Of a stretch of DNA of 64,000 bases, positions 1 through 11,075 are shown one piece after another. A program made the position numbers and the translations under genes. Numbering within the stretch: the stretch's first letter is position 1; the number at the start of each line of letters is the position of its first letter. Below the pieces are notes generated by a model. The model did no database searches, was not told where the DNA came from, and saw only the letters and a program-made list of their open reading frames with translations. The DNA lies in contig CM060918.1 in assembly GCA_030737875.1 (NCBI GenBank), positions 773,754,552-773,818,551 of the forward strand, read 5' to 3'. The DNA is from Allium sativum (lineage: Eukaryota > Streptophyta > Magnoliopsida > Asparagales > Amaryllidaceae).

Positions 1-760
1 TCTGAACGAAACCGGAGGCACCTAGTACCCCGCATATCCATCGATCTCCAAGCACGTCTGGACGATCACCAACTGTTTCCATCTTCTTGGGTGTACAGCC
101 CAATCAAGATCATCAGTAATCACCCAAACGACGTGAAGACTTCCGGTCTTCGACCACCGTCTTCATCTTCGACTTATCGTCGTATCAGTTATTCAGAATG
201 GGATAAACCCGGTCTTCCCGAATAACTCGCGTATATTTTAAATAAGTGTTACACAAACACAACATACGCCTCATTCCAATTCATCGGTCACTAACCGTAA
301 ATTAATCAAGTGAATAATTCCCCAAATATTAACCCCGAAGGCCGAAACCAACATCAGATCAATATCCAGAAAACCATTCTGCTTGGCTAACCGACAGTTA
401 TTTTCTAAATTTCACATTCATAGGGAGAGGTTCCCATTAATTTTATCAAAGATAAATTCCTTGAACTTATTCTTTAATCTTCTTTTGAATTTTGATTCAA
501 CTAGTCGGGATTAACGAACCTTACCGAAGTAATCATTTATTTTAATTTCCCAATCCCAACCTATTCATCCCATGAAGTAAAACTGGTGATACTTCATATC
601 TAACACCACAGTGTTATCGGTAAATTCAATTACCATTTCACGTTCAAATCTAATTAAAGATTTAACTATCGCCTGGAGTAAAACTGGTGATACTCCATTC
701 TCGATCTTTTCAATCTAATTAAAGATTCATTAAAACTCCACTTAGTTTTAATCTTTAACT

Positions 761-1004
761 GGGTTAAAAAATCAGTGTCATTTAAAACACGGTTCACGGT
801 AAACCCAAAATCACCTTCCATTAATTATCGGGTTAAAGAACGAGTGTTATTTAAAACACTGTCCACGATAAACCCAAAAATCAATATCAATTCAATTAAG
901 TATTATTTAATTGGTACACTTCATTAAATCTAAATAAAAAGATTTAATCTTTTCTCAACTGGGTTCAAGAACAGTGTTAATGAAGACACCATTCACGACA
1001 AAGC
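761..1004 (-). repeat. Three dispersed ~45-bp hairpin repeats
   Basis: Units at 761-806, 830-875 and 961-1004 each start GGGTT and end near AACCC or AGCC. Each holds an inner inverted repeat such as AGTGTT...AACACT. The complete copy E has four equivalent units (44534-44990) whose arms differ in compensating ways. They lie in the 3' half of the LTR as transcribed. No function is known to me. Confidence 0.7.
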
Positions 1005-1684
1005 CAAATCACATTTGATATTAAACACAAGGCTCTGAATAGAAAATATACCGGCTTATATTCAATATCAAATTCCACGACTAACAAATATCGTATTGGA
1101 AATAACGATATATATACCTATATCTTTCAAATTTCCATAACAACATCTGTATAATCACGAAATCCAACATCGAAATATTCCGAAGACAATTTCGATTCAA
1201 ATCCATTCCAATGCAATTATTGGAAGCTCTGGTTATTTTCAAAACCATTTCAAATCCAATTTATTTATTTTAAAAATAAATAAATTACTATTCTAGTTCA
1301 AAACTAGTTCATTTCGATCAAAATCTATTTTTATCTTTTCAAATATGGAGTTTTTCATCCCAATTTTTCCCAAATCATTTCTTATGATTTTACTCAATTT
1401 ATAATTATTTTTAATAATTTTATCAAGGTCCGTACAGTCGATTTCCATCAATGGCCATCGAACTGCACTTACAGCGACCTTTTTTGAATTTGATTTGGAC
1501 GTATCTCCAAATCCAACCGTTAGATTTCAAATTTCTAACATTCGTTAGAAAGCTCTTTCCGATACGAACCCAACGGTTCCGGTTTTAGGAGAATCCGACG
1601 GTCGGATCTCCCGTAATGTCCGTTTGAAATAAATGGTCGAAATTCACGAACTGCCGCGGCGCGGCGCGTTCTATTCAGGCCATT

Positions 1685-1715
1685 ATATTATATATATAAT
1701 ATATATAATATATAT
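1685..1715. repeat. TA-rich microsatellite
   Basis: Alternating TA runs. Equivalent TA-rich stretches occur at the homologous place in E (about 45665) and in both F LTRs (about 54590 and 59260), so it is an ancestral low-complexity feature of the LTR. Confidence 0.8.
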
Positions 1716-1910
1716 TTCGTCGATTCCTATTTAAAACGGATTATATAAATAGTTTTAAATTCGTTTCAAAAGCAATTTCAACTTCCATTTCAATTCAAAT
1801 CAAAATTGAATTCTTCTTTATAAATTCGTTTTAAAATTCATTTCTATTCAATTCAAATTTCAATTCAATTTGAATTCTTTTTCAATTCGCTTTCAATTCA
1901 AATTGGTTTT

Positions 1911-2037
1911 CAATTCAATTCATTTCGAAATCGTTCTCAATTCAATTCATTTCGAAATCGTTTTCAATTCAATTCATTTCGAAATCGTTTTCAATTCAAT
2001 TCATTTCGAAATCGTTTTCAGTTCAATTCATTTCGAA
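1911..2037. repeat. 27-bp tandem repeat
   Basis: The unit containing CAATTCATTTCGAAATCG recurs about 4-5 times with a 27-bp period. Because 27 is a multiple of three it yields a spurious open frame on the plus strand with a nine-residue repeating peptide. The homologous region in E and F is also rich in TTCAATTC words but is not so regularly repeated. Confidence 0.8.
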
Positions 2038-2175
2038 ATGAATAAAATCGATATAAATATCGTTCACGTCAAAATGGCGTCAGTCTAATCAACACGGCTT
2101 CATATATTTCTATTTTCAAATATTCTATTTCAAATATTTCCTATTATCAAAATATTTGTTATTATCAAAATATTT

Positions 2176-2918
2176 CGTTCAACACATGACTAATCTCAAC
2201 GGATGAGTACAGTCAACACATGAACCTTTACTTTATATTGATAAAGATGTAAATTTTATTATTAAAATATTTCGTTCAACACATGACTAATCTCAACGGA
2301 TGAGTACAGTCAACACATGAACGTTTGCTTTATATTGATAAAGATGTAAATTTTATTATTAAAATATTTCGTTCAACACATGACTAATCTCAACGGATGA
2401 GTACAGTCAACACATGAACTTTTGCTTTATATTGATAAAGATGTAAATTTTATTATTAAAATATTTCGTTCAACACATGACTAATCTCAACGGATGAGTA
2501 CAGTCAACACATGAACTTTTGCTTTATATTGATAAAGATGTAAATTTTATTATTAAAATATTTCGTTCAACACATGACTAATCTCAACGGTTGAGTACAG
2601 TCAACACATGAACTTTTGCTTTATATTGATAAAGATGTAAATTTTATTATTAAAATATTTCGTTCAACACATGACTAATCTCAACGGATGAGTACAGCCA
2701 ACACATGAACTTTTGCTTTATATTGATAAAGATGTAAATTTTATTATTAAAATATTTCGTTCAACACATGACTAATCTCAACGGATGAGTACAGTCAACA
2801 CATGAACTTTTGCTTTATATTGATAAAGATGTAAATTTTATTATTAAAATATTTCGTTCAACACATGACTAATCTCAACGGATGAGTACAGTCAACACAT
2901 GAACTTTTGCTTTATAAT
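2176..2918. repeat. 97-bp tandem array, about 7.7 copies
   Basis: The word CGTTCAACACATGACTAATC starts at 2176, 2273, 2370, 2467, 2564, 2661, 2758 and 2855, exactly 97 bp apart each time. Copies are nearly identical, with single changes such as GGATGAG to GGTTGAG. Each F LTR holds the corresponding sequence once (around 54005-54065 and 58745-58800, opposite strand), and E lacks an array, so the expansion is specific to this copy. Confidence 0.95.
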
Positions 2919-4394
2919 ATTCTTTATCTTCTAAATTGGAATGAGGCCCAATTAATCACCATATAATATTAATTATATGGATTTTCATACATCACACGTA
3001 TATAATAGCATGGAAAAATAATCAACCATCAACCAAAGTGCACTACACTGTATAAGCATCAAATATAGATATCTAACGCTTATAACCGCCTGTCAATCAA
3101 TCGATCGACATATTTAATCAATCAGGATGAGTGAACTTCAAATTTCATCCCAACACCCGTGTGGGGTTTCAAACAATCAAACACAGATTTTATTTGTGCA
3201 GTTGGGCGATGTGTAAAATTTATCTACCCAATCAATATCAGTCAAATCAGTGTATATAAACAAATCGGTCGATTTGTTTATAAATATTTATTTATTCACA
3301 TTCACTATATTCATATTTACGTTAAAAATTATATTTTTAACGATAAAACATTTTATCTTAACATATCAATTTCTATTCAGTTCATTCTTTAAATAAAATG
3401 ATATTTTTATTTTTCTAACTTATTTTAGAAAATTTCGGCGGCATAACGGCACGATACTAGAAACGGGACAAGGCCTAGCCTTATCCCCGGTCTAGTGAAG
3501 GCCCACGCCATTCACACATCAATCAAATCAATTTCATTTCACCAAACAATCAAATTCAAATCTAATCATCTAACTAATTTATGCAATCAAACAAACAAGT
3601 CCATGGTCTGTGGACGATTGTGTCGGGTGCTACTAAGCACCGTCTGCATCCTAGTATATATATATATATAATTAGAAAAGAAATGGGAGAGTGAGAAATT
3701 CTCACTTATAGCTATCCAATCATCTTGACTCTTCATTTGTAGAAATCTTCAACGTTCTCGCCTTTCGTCACTTTCGTTGCCCGTATTCACTACATATGTA
3801 AAAATCGAATTTTTACTTCGCTATACTATATATAAAAATCGAATTTTTACTTCGCTGTACTTCTAATAAAGATTATATTTTTATTACTCTACTTGAATAA
3901 AAATCATATCTTTGCTATCATACCTATATAAAAATCATATCTTTAATATGCCACTAGTATAAAAATTATATTTTTAACCTTTCTATATTATAAAAATTAT
4001 ATTTTTAACTTTTCTATTAAATAAAAATGAAAACTATATCTTTTCTTGTAATGAAAAATCACACCTTTTTTGTAAGCAGAGATCGTATTTTTATCTTGCC
4101 ATCATATGTAGAAAAATCCAATTCTTATTATGTAAGAAATTATATTTTTTCTATCTAAAAATCCTATTTTTCTTATGTAAGAAATTATATTTTTTGCATA
4201 ACTTAAAAATCATTTCAAAGCAAACATAGAAATTCATTTCAAACAACATACAAGAAAATCAGAATTTTATATATAAAGAAAAATAGATTTTTTTTCTCTA
4301 GACTTATAAAACTAACTACTTAGAAAGTAAACAAAAATAATTAAATAAATAAAAACAAATATTAGAACTTACAGTTTTTTTTTTATTCAGCGAA

Positions 4395-4720
4395 GGGGGG
4401 GGGGGGACTTCATCTTCGGCGGTGGCCAGAGAGGGCGAGGCGGAGGCTAGGGGTGCGGTATGGCGAGATGTGGGCCCAGGGGGGTGCAGCGTGTTCCACT
4501 GGAGAAGGGGGCTTCGCGGTTTTCTGATTGGAGCTAGGGAGGAGCGGTGGAAGGGAGGGGAGGAGAAGAAGAGGGGAACGGCAGGAGGAGGAGGGTCTCG
4601 GTCACGGCGGCGCGGCGCGCGTGGGTGACGACGAATGTCGATCTCGATTAGGTTTTTTTTTTCTCTGGGAAGAAAGTGAACGGGGAGGGGTTAAGAGAGG
4701 ATAAGGGTTTTTTTTATATA
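4395..4720 (-). promoter_or_regulatory. TATA box and G/C-tract leader of LTR E'
   Basis: On the minus strand TATATAAAAAAAACCC lies at 4720-4705. It is followed by a pyrimidine-rich, GC-rich stretch down to a 12-base C run (plus-strand G run at 4395-4406). The same arrangement occurs in E (TATA near 47719-47705, minus) and in F (TTTATAC near 51959 then C tracts). This looks like a core promoter with a transcribed leader. The open frames here come from the tracts and are not genes. Confidence 0.55.
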
Positions 4721-5618
4721 ATTATATATTTTAAAATTTTTAATTTTCAATTTTATATTGACTTCTCATACGATCTCTAAACGAGGCCTATCGCCTGCCG
4801 TCCATAGCTAATTACCCCCATTCCAAACACAATGGGATATGTATCGTAGGCTGATTCGACCATTTCGATCAGTTTCCGTTAAAATCAACATATAACTCTA
4901 TATATTGATTTTGAACGCGCATTTCAATTTACCGGGGTCACATACTAACTCTATAAATCCCAGAAAAATATTTTCTAGCTTCGTATTGACTATACGGTCC
5001 TAACAAAACTAGTTTCGTTGAATTCTGAGACCGTTAGAAAAATGGCCAATTTCCAGTCGATTAAAATCAACTGAAACTGGTCAAACGCGTTTTCATTTGC
5101 CACGCTCACATATTGATTCGAAAAATTATGAAATTTGAAACCTAGAAATAATTTGACATCACGGACCCAACAAAAGTGGTTTCGTCGAAATCCGATGTCG
5201 TTTGCAAAATTCCCATTTTTAAGGGCCTGAATTCTATAGCGACTATTCAGAATTTTCAACTGGACATATCTTTTGATTCCCGCTATGAAATTTCGATTAT
5301 TCAAATTCGTTGGAAAGATATTCACAAAGAGGTCCTATTATTTTTGGTTTCACTAAAATCCGGATTGTTTTGCACCCGGTACATTCAATTGAAGTTTGAA
5401 ATCGAATTACCGAACTACCGCGCCATTTTCAATTCTATTTATAATTATATATAATTATTTATATTCTAACGACGACGTATATAATATATACGTCGAATTA
5501 TATTCAAAAATAAATTTCTCGTCGATATTATTTAAAATAATTCATTTTAAATAATCAAAATTCGCTAAAATTGCCAAAATAAAAAATTTAAACTGGCCCA
5601 GATTTTCGGGTTGTTACA
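4721..5618 (-). promoter_or_regulatory. U3 part of LTR E' with two CGAAAC modules
   Basis: Two modules related to CGAAACTAGTTTCG are visible on the plus strand at about 5004-5017 (CAAAACTAGTTTCG) and about 5172-5185. They lie 5' of the TATA box in the direction of transcription. The corresponding parts of E (47994, 48161), F, C and D carry similar modules in the same order. A role as a transcription-factor or silencing target is inference. Confidence 0.5.
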
Positions 5619-8045
5619 TCGTATAGTCGTGTAGCTTTGGGAAACGACTATTGGGGTCATTTCCCATGTTCAAGATTTTTGTTGAATTTTAAATGACCAT
5701 TTTACCCCTGTAGAATCTTGTTTTGCCTACAACTTTTGATTAGCAAGGAGTTTTGACCTAAAGCCACTTCCATTGGATTCAGATGATGGTTTACATCTCC
5801 GTAGAGTGGTCACATTAATCAAACAGACTTAACGTTTGGGAGATATGGCTAAAATAAGATTTGGAGATGGAAAAACAGCATAGTTGGGCGAACGGGGTGA
5901 TTAGCAGCTAAGCCCATAACCTATTTTGGGATTAGGGTTATGAGAGGGCTAAAAGGGTTTAGAGAAACATACCCTTTCATTTTTTCAGCCGCCAGTAACC
6001 TCCCTTGAACCCTAACAATGGCCTTCATCTTCTAAGTCTCACCCTAATTACTTTCTAATCACTAATAAACCAAAACTGCGTCAAATCAAGTCAAATTAGC
6101 ACCAAATCAGGGTTGGAGCTGCTGCAATACATAGATTCGTGCCATAACAGTAAAGTTTCAGATCTAAGATTTCATTTGGGGCTAAGGTGAGTGATTTACA
6201 CTTTTATACGCTAATTATGTCTAATTAGGGGTGATTAATGATAATTAGTGAAATTACACATCAGAAAAATATGGAAAAATACGTAGAAATTCTAAAATAT
6301 AATTTTATGTCATCGATGAAAATTTGGGTTAATTTGGATTAAGATTTCTAATCCTGTAGTTAAAACATGCTCAAGGCACTTGAGGGGTAAATCTTGCTTT
6401 TTGGGTATGTTTGATCTAAAATATTTCATGTGATTGATGTTTTAATGTTTTTGATTGATTCTATATGTTGTTACTGCTGGTATGTTTTGTGATGTCATAG
6501 AAAAGTTAGAATGATTAAAAACGTCGTCGTTTGGCGAAAATAGCTTGCTGGAAAAATTGCAGATTTTCAGGTCTGGTTAGGAGGAAGACCCGATCTGAAC
6601 CAGTTAGGAGGGAGACCCGAACTGATCCGGATAGGAGCAGAAGACCCGAACAGATCCAGATAAGAGAAGGAGACCCGAATCGAACCGGATAGGAGGAGGA
6701 GACAAGGAGACTCGAATCGAACTGGATGGAAGGAGACCCAAACCGATCCGGATAGGAGAAGGAGACCCGAACCGAACCGGATGAGAGAAGGAGAGGAGGG
6801 AACCCGAACCGAACCGGATAGCAGAAGGAGACCCGTACTGAACCGAATAGGAGAAGGAGAACCTAGCCGAACCAGATAGGAGAAGGGGACCCAAACCGAA
6901 CCAGATAGGAGAAGGAGACCTGAACCGAACCGAAAAAAAGGAGGAGACCCGAACCGAACTGGATAGAAGGAGGAGATCCGGACCGAATGCCAATTCAACC
7001 AAAACCCGAGATGCAAAGGAAGTCCAAGTGGGAAGTTATCACTGAGGATCCAGAAGGGGACGAACGAGTTAACTTCAAGCATTGGGCTTTGTTGCGGGAC
7101 GTGTGCAAAGGAGTTATTGATATCTATAACTTTGGTTCACGTTAAGAGAGGGGGAATGTAGACAAACTAGAGGATGTATGGACTGGTTAGCCATACCCTA
7201 GAGCCAGGGAAGTTTTGACTAGGGAGGGTTATTGACTATAGACTAGAAGGGCATGGTAATAGAAACATTTGTACGGAGTCCAGAAGGGCATGGACCAGTC
7301 ATGTCCCTAATGGATTTGGTGATTAAAGCGGTGGATATCATATGCTTTACGCACTAAATGTGAGATGTGAGGATGATTGCTATGTTTTATGTTTTCTATC
7401 ACCATGACACGTACACTCCCATTTTACACTCTATGTTAGTGTTTACCTTGAAGTACTGTACATCTTGTTGTGCTAACTCTTTGGTTGCAGGTCCAGGTCT
7501 AGGTATGATTATTTATACTTGTTACTGTTTTATTTTGCTGCTACCGCTCATACCATACTTTTGTCTGACCCAAAGTTTTATGTCTCTTCTATTACTCTAG
7601 GTGCTCCTAAACGAGTAGACTAGAGGCAAGTTAGGTGGTTATGCACGAGTAGCTGTCCGGAGACGAGCAGGAGGCTTCCACATACTATTTACATATATTC
7701 TCCCTATGTTGTTGTTGGTCACTACTTTAGGCATTAGTAGTATACCTTTTCTATCTTGCTTTAGAGACAGTATTTTGAAGTTGTAATAATGATTTGGATC
7801 ATAAGATGTATTTTGGATTCCGCTACTCTGATAGTTATGGTTTAGTTTCAGCTTATGTACTGTCTTGCCTGTGTTATATCATGTTATGTTACTATTATAT
7901 TTTATTCCTTGCGCTGTGAGACATACTAGATGTTCTTGGTGATTCATCGTTCCAACCCATTTCTTTTTATGACCGTTCTGTGCTAGTCGGGCATTGGCAG
8001 CGCATTTCGAGGGAAATGTCGGCTGGTGCGGGGTAGGCCGTTACA
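5619..8045 (+). mobile_element. Gypsy A 5' LTR, all but its first ~63 bp
   Basis: The stretch aligns from TCGTAT at 5619 with 12859 in the 3' LTR, and ends GGCCGTTACA just before a PBS. From the 3' LTR, about 63 bp of LTR start plus one TSD copy should lie left of the E' insertion, outside the window. The total LTR length is about 2.5 kb. It contains a GA-rich minisatellite, a donor-like AAGGTGAGT (from 6184) and a U5 segment with motifs shared with the C and D LTRs (GACCC...GGTGC...GAGGCTTC, about 7567-7676). No convincing TATA box was picked out. Confidence 0.9.
6567..6985. repeat. GA-rich minisatellite in Gypsy A 5' LTR
   Basis: Irregular units of roughly 25-35 bp built from GGAGACCCGAACCGAACCGG-like words. 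The same array is in the 3' LTR (13795-14165, continuing at 49711-49790), where element C inserted. Open frames on the minus strand with Ser/Phe/Gly-rich peptides arise only from the repeat. Confidence 0.85.
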
Positions 8046-8046
8046 T

Positions 8047-8059
8047 TGGTATTAGAGCC
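8047..8059 (+). other. Primer-binding site of Gypsy A
   Basis: TGGTATTAGAGCC follows the LTR end (ACA at 8043-8045) by one base. It differs by one transition from TGGTATCAGAGCC, the site complementary to the 3' end of plant initiator tRNA-Met. The flanking 8060-8252 shows no gene. Confidence 0.85.
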
Positions 8060-8252
8060 TAGATTCGTAGTTAACCTAGAGGAAGACATCAGGGAGAGAT
8101 AGTATACGTATATAAGAGCGCGTATTTGTGATATTTTGGTTTTTAAAAACTATATATATATATATATACTATTAGTATATCTAAGGATGAAGTCACATTG
8201 CACTGGCACCACTAAGGAGATGGATAATCATTTTCTCTTTATAGATTGAACA

Positions 8253-9209
8253 ATGAGCCAAAATAGGAGGAGTACGGGTTCAGGAGCCAACAATGGGAAT
8301 GTCCTTGATATGAGGATGATGTTTACTACCTTCATAAGGGAGATGCTTAGGGATGCTCAGGGAACAGTTCCTAATGCTACTAACGGTTGTGGTGTAGTAG
8401 AGCAGGCGCCTAGAGCCGATTTTGTCAAGCTTAACAAGGATTATCCTAGTCTTGATAGGAAGCCGTTCCATGGAACGGAATTGGCTACAGTGGTTCAAGA
8501 TTGGCTGGATAGTTGTGAGCTCATCTTCAAGGATTTGGGGATCGATGATGCAATGAAGAGGAAGCTAACATCATGTCAGCTTCAAGGATGGGCAATGAAT
8601 TAGTGGAATACCATTAAAGCGGCTACTCCCAAGGATCAAATTACTTGGAATGAGTTTAAGACTCGCTTCAATGATAAGTTTATCACAGCTGCTCAAAAAT
8701 CAGAATTGTTTAGGAAATTTTTGGAGCTTAAGCAGAATGGTAGAGCATTCTCGGAATATATTGCTGAACTCGATACTTTATCGAAATATGGATTATCTCT
8801 TATCGATACTGTCGAGAAGAAGAACGAGAAGTTCATAACTGGCTTGGTTGAGTACTTGGGGGAAAGACTTATAAACCACATCGACGAGACTTTCGAGTCT
8901 ATTGTGGGAAAGGCATTGAGATCTGAGAGCCTTTACCCTAAGTTGAAGACCGAGGTTGCTATTACATCTACAGAGGAGCCAAAGCCGCAGGAGAGCGATG
9001 GAGGCAAGAATAATTCCAAGAATAAGAGGAAACAGGACCAAACCAAGGATGGTCAGAATAAGAAGAATAAGAAAGAAGTTAAGTGCTTTGGTTGCGGCAA
9101 GAAGGGTCACTATATCAAAGATTGTCGAGCAAAGCCAGCGGAAAGAAAGTGTTTCAAATGTGACTAAGTGGGACATTTCAAGGATAAATGTCCACAACCC
9201 CCTAAGTAG
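8253..9209 (+). pseudogene. gag: gag remnant of Gypsy A
   Basis: One frame runs from ATG 8253 to 9209, broken by in-frame stops at 8601 (TAG), 9165 (TAA) and 9207 (TAG). It encodes a retrotransposon gag-like region followed by a Lys/Asn-rich basic linker. Two CX2CX4HX4C zinc knuckles follow, the first reading CFGCGKKGHYIKDC. The second is intact except that its Gln position is TAA. Gag would form the virus-like particle and bind element RNA. The start was chosen as the first ATG in the frame that leads into the gag similarity. The stops make it non-functional as written. Confidence 0.85.
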
Positions 9210-9760
9210 AAGCAGACCGTGAAAGCATATGCTATCAACGCTTTTCCTTCTTCGTCGAATGCCTCAATTGTGGCGTAGAAGGAAAAGGGTGTCATTATTC
9301 AAGGTATGCTTTCTATTTAATATGTTACTATTTGAGTATTGTTTGATACCGAGGCTTCTCATTCCTTCGTATCTAGTGACCTGGTAGATAGGTTGGAATT
9401 GGAACCCGAGATAGTCGACAGACCTTTACTTGTAACGAACCCGATGGGTGGTTCGGCTAGCCTTAGTATGATTTACCGTAAATTGGTCTTATCGAGTCAT
9501 GGATGCATGTTTGCTTGTGATTGCTTTGTTTTGGGCTTTATTGGGTTTAGTATTATTTTGGGAGTCGATTGGCTCTAAAGGTATGGGCTAGTGGTAGACT
9601 GTGAGGGGTCTTTGGTGACCATTAGAGAAGACGAAGAGCAGAGGCTGGTATAGGATTGCTTACCTAGTGATGGTGTGATGGCTAGTTTTCTAAATTCCCT
9701 CGATATCCCGCCTGACGAGGTATCAGATGTGCCTATTGCTGGCGAGTATCTGGACAACTT
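9210..9760 (+). pseudogene. Protease remnant of Gypsy A
   Basis: It continues in the gag frame. LFDTEASHSFVS (from 9339) matches the aspartic-protease active site of Ty3/Gypsy elements. The usual DTGAS reads DTEAS, a Gly-to-Glu change next to the catalytic Asp, consistent with a G-to-A transition. A downstream hydrophobic segment ending ILGVDWL corresponds to the conserved ILGMDWL region. Stops interrupt at 9276 (approximately), 9333 and about 9576. Protease would cleave the polyprotein, but this copy cannot be active. Confidence 0.8.
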
Positions 9761-10600
9761 TAGGGAAGTGACCGGACTTCCACCACAATGAGAGATTGAG
9801 TTTCAGATTGATTTAGTGAAAGATGCCAGACCTATAGTGATGCCACTTCATCGTATGGCGCCAAGGGAGCAACGAGAGATCGAAGTGCAAGTTGGCAATC
9901 TATTGAAGAAGGAACTTATCTGAAGAAGTGTTTCTGGGTGGGGAGCACCAGTTGTATTTGCTACTAATGCCAATGGTTCCCTTCGCTTATGTGTGGACTA
10001 CCGTAATTTGAACAAGATGACATGGAAGAATAAGTATCCTCTTCCATGGATTGATGATTTGTTTGATCAGTTAAATGGAGCAAGAGTGTTCTCCTAGTTG
10101 GATCTCGCGATAGGTTTTTATCAGCTCCGAATAGCAGCTGAGAGTGTACCTAAAATGGCATTTCGGACGTCGTCTGTATTCTATGAGTGGTTGATCATGC
10201 CATTCGGGTTGATAAATGCACCCGCATATTTTGTTGATCTTATGAATAGGGTTTTCAGGGATCAATTAAATAAATTTGTTCTTGTGTTCATGGATGATAT
10301 CTTGGTTTACTCGAGGACAAAGGAAGAACACAAGGAACACTTGAGGATAATGATGGAGTTGTTGAAGAAACACTAATTGAAAGAAATTTTTTCTAAGTGT
10401 CACTTCTGGAGGAGGGAAATGAGATTCTTGCGCCATGTTGTTTCATAAAATGGAATTGCCATGGATCCTGCGAAGGTGGCCATGGTGCAGAATTGGTCTA
10501 CGCCCAAAAATGCAACAGACGTGAGAAGTTTCTTGGGATTAGCTAGATATTATCGCTAGTTCATTCCGGACTTCTACAAGATAGCGGCACATTAACTCAG
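9761..10600 (+). pseudogene. Reverse transcriptase remnant of Gypsy A
   Basis: The same frame as gag continues. Recognisable blocks are the SGWGAPV region (about 9933), [11 protein letters not shown] (about 9981), the [10 protein letters not shown] block (about 10098), the MPFGLINAP block (about 10197) and the catalytic FMDD (10287-10298). Stops at 9789, 9921, 10095, 10374, 10446 and 10557 sit where relatives have Arg or Gln, so each can be explained by a C-to-T change. A frameshift follows near 10580-10600. The family role is copying element RNA into DNA; this copy is dead. Confidence 0.9.
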
Positions 10601-11075
10601 TTGACCAAGAAGAATCAAGATTTCATCTGGAACGGAAGGTGTGAGAACTCATTTAAGAGCCAAAAGGAAAAGTTAACTTGTGCACTAGTGTTAGTTATTC
10701 CTAAAGGGAACGAAGGGATAACGGTATACACGGATGCCTGTGGTACCGGACTAAGTGTTGTACTAATGCAAGGAGGTAGGGTTGTAGCTTATGCTAGTCG
10801 GCAACTGAAACTGCATGAGAAAAGGTATCCCACCCATGATTTGGAATTAGCAGTGATCGTGTTCGCATTGAAATGTGGAGGCACTATCTGTTGGGAGAAA
10901 GATTCGAGTTGTTTACCGATCATAAGTCATTAAAGTACCTTTTCTCTCAAGAGGATTTAAATCTTCGTCAGTAGAGATGGTTAGAGTTCTTGGCTTTATA
11001 TGATTTCAATATCGCATACACAACCGGGAAGGGCAATGCGGTAGCTGATGCATTGAGTAGGAGACATGCCAGTTT
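10601..11075 (+). pseudogene. RNase H remnant of Gypsy A
   Basis: YTDACG (about 10725), [16 protein letters not shown] and ADALSR (about 11046) mark the Ty3/Gypsy RNase H domain. A one-base loss at about 10875 moves the frame within the domain, and a stop follows at about 10972. RNase H would degrade the RNA strand during reverse transcription. It lies between RT and integrase as expected. Confidence 0.85.

Larger units (their letters stand above)
1..5618 (-). mobile_element. Large LTR of family E, truncated by the window start (copy E')
   Basis: Read on the minus strand it begins TGTAACAACCCG at 5618 and runs off the window at position 1. Position 1 matches about 43886 in the complete 6.0-kb copy at 42603-48612, so roughly 1.3 kb more is expected to the left. 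No PBS, PPT or coding frame is visible, so this is a solo LTR or one LTR of a larger element. It carries U3 modules near 5004 and 5172, a minus-strand TATA box, a G/C-tract leader, a GTGAG/CTCAC hairpin at 3691-3705 and a tandem array absent from the other copies. It interrupts the 5' LTR of Gypsy A, whose sequence resumes at 5619. The family relation is clear; whether it is solo cannot be settled here. Confidence 0.85.

Noticed and set aside
2176..2918. CRISPR-like array
   Set aside because: The 97-bp units are contiguous tandem copies without unique spacers, inside a plant LTR.
6567..7082. 171-codon and 132-codon open frames on the minus strand
   Set aside because: They follow the GA-rich minisatellite of the Gypsy A LTR, giving low-complexity Ser/Phe/Gly/Pro peptides. 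The repeat explains them.
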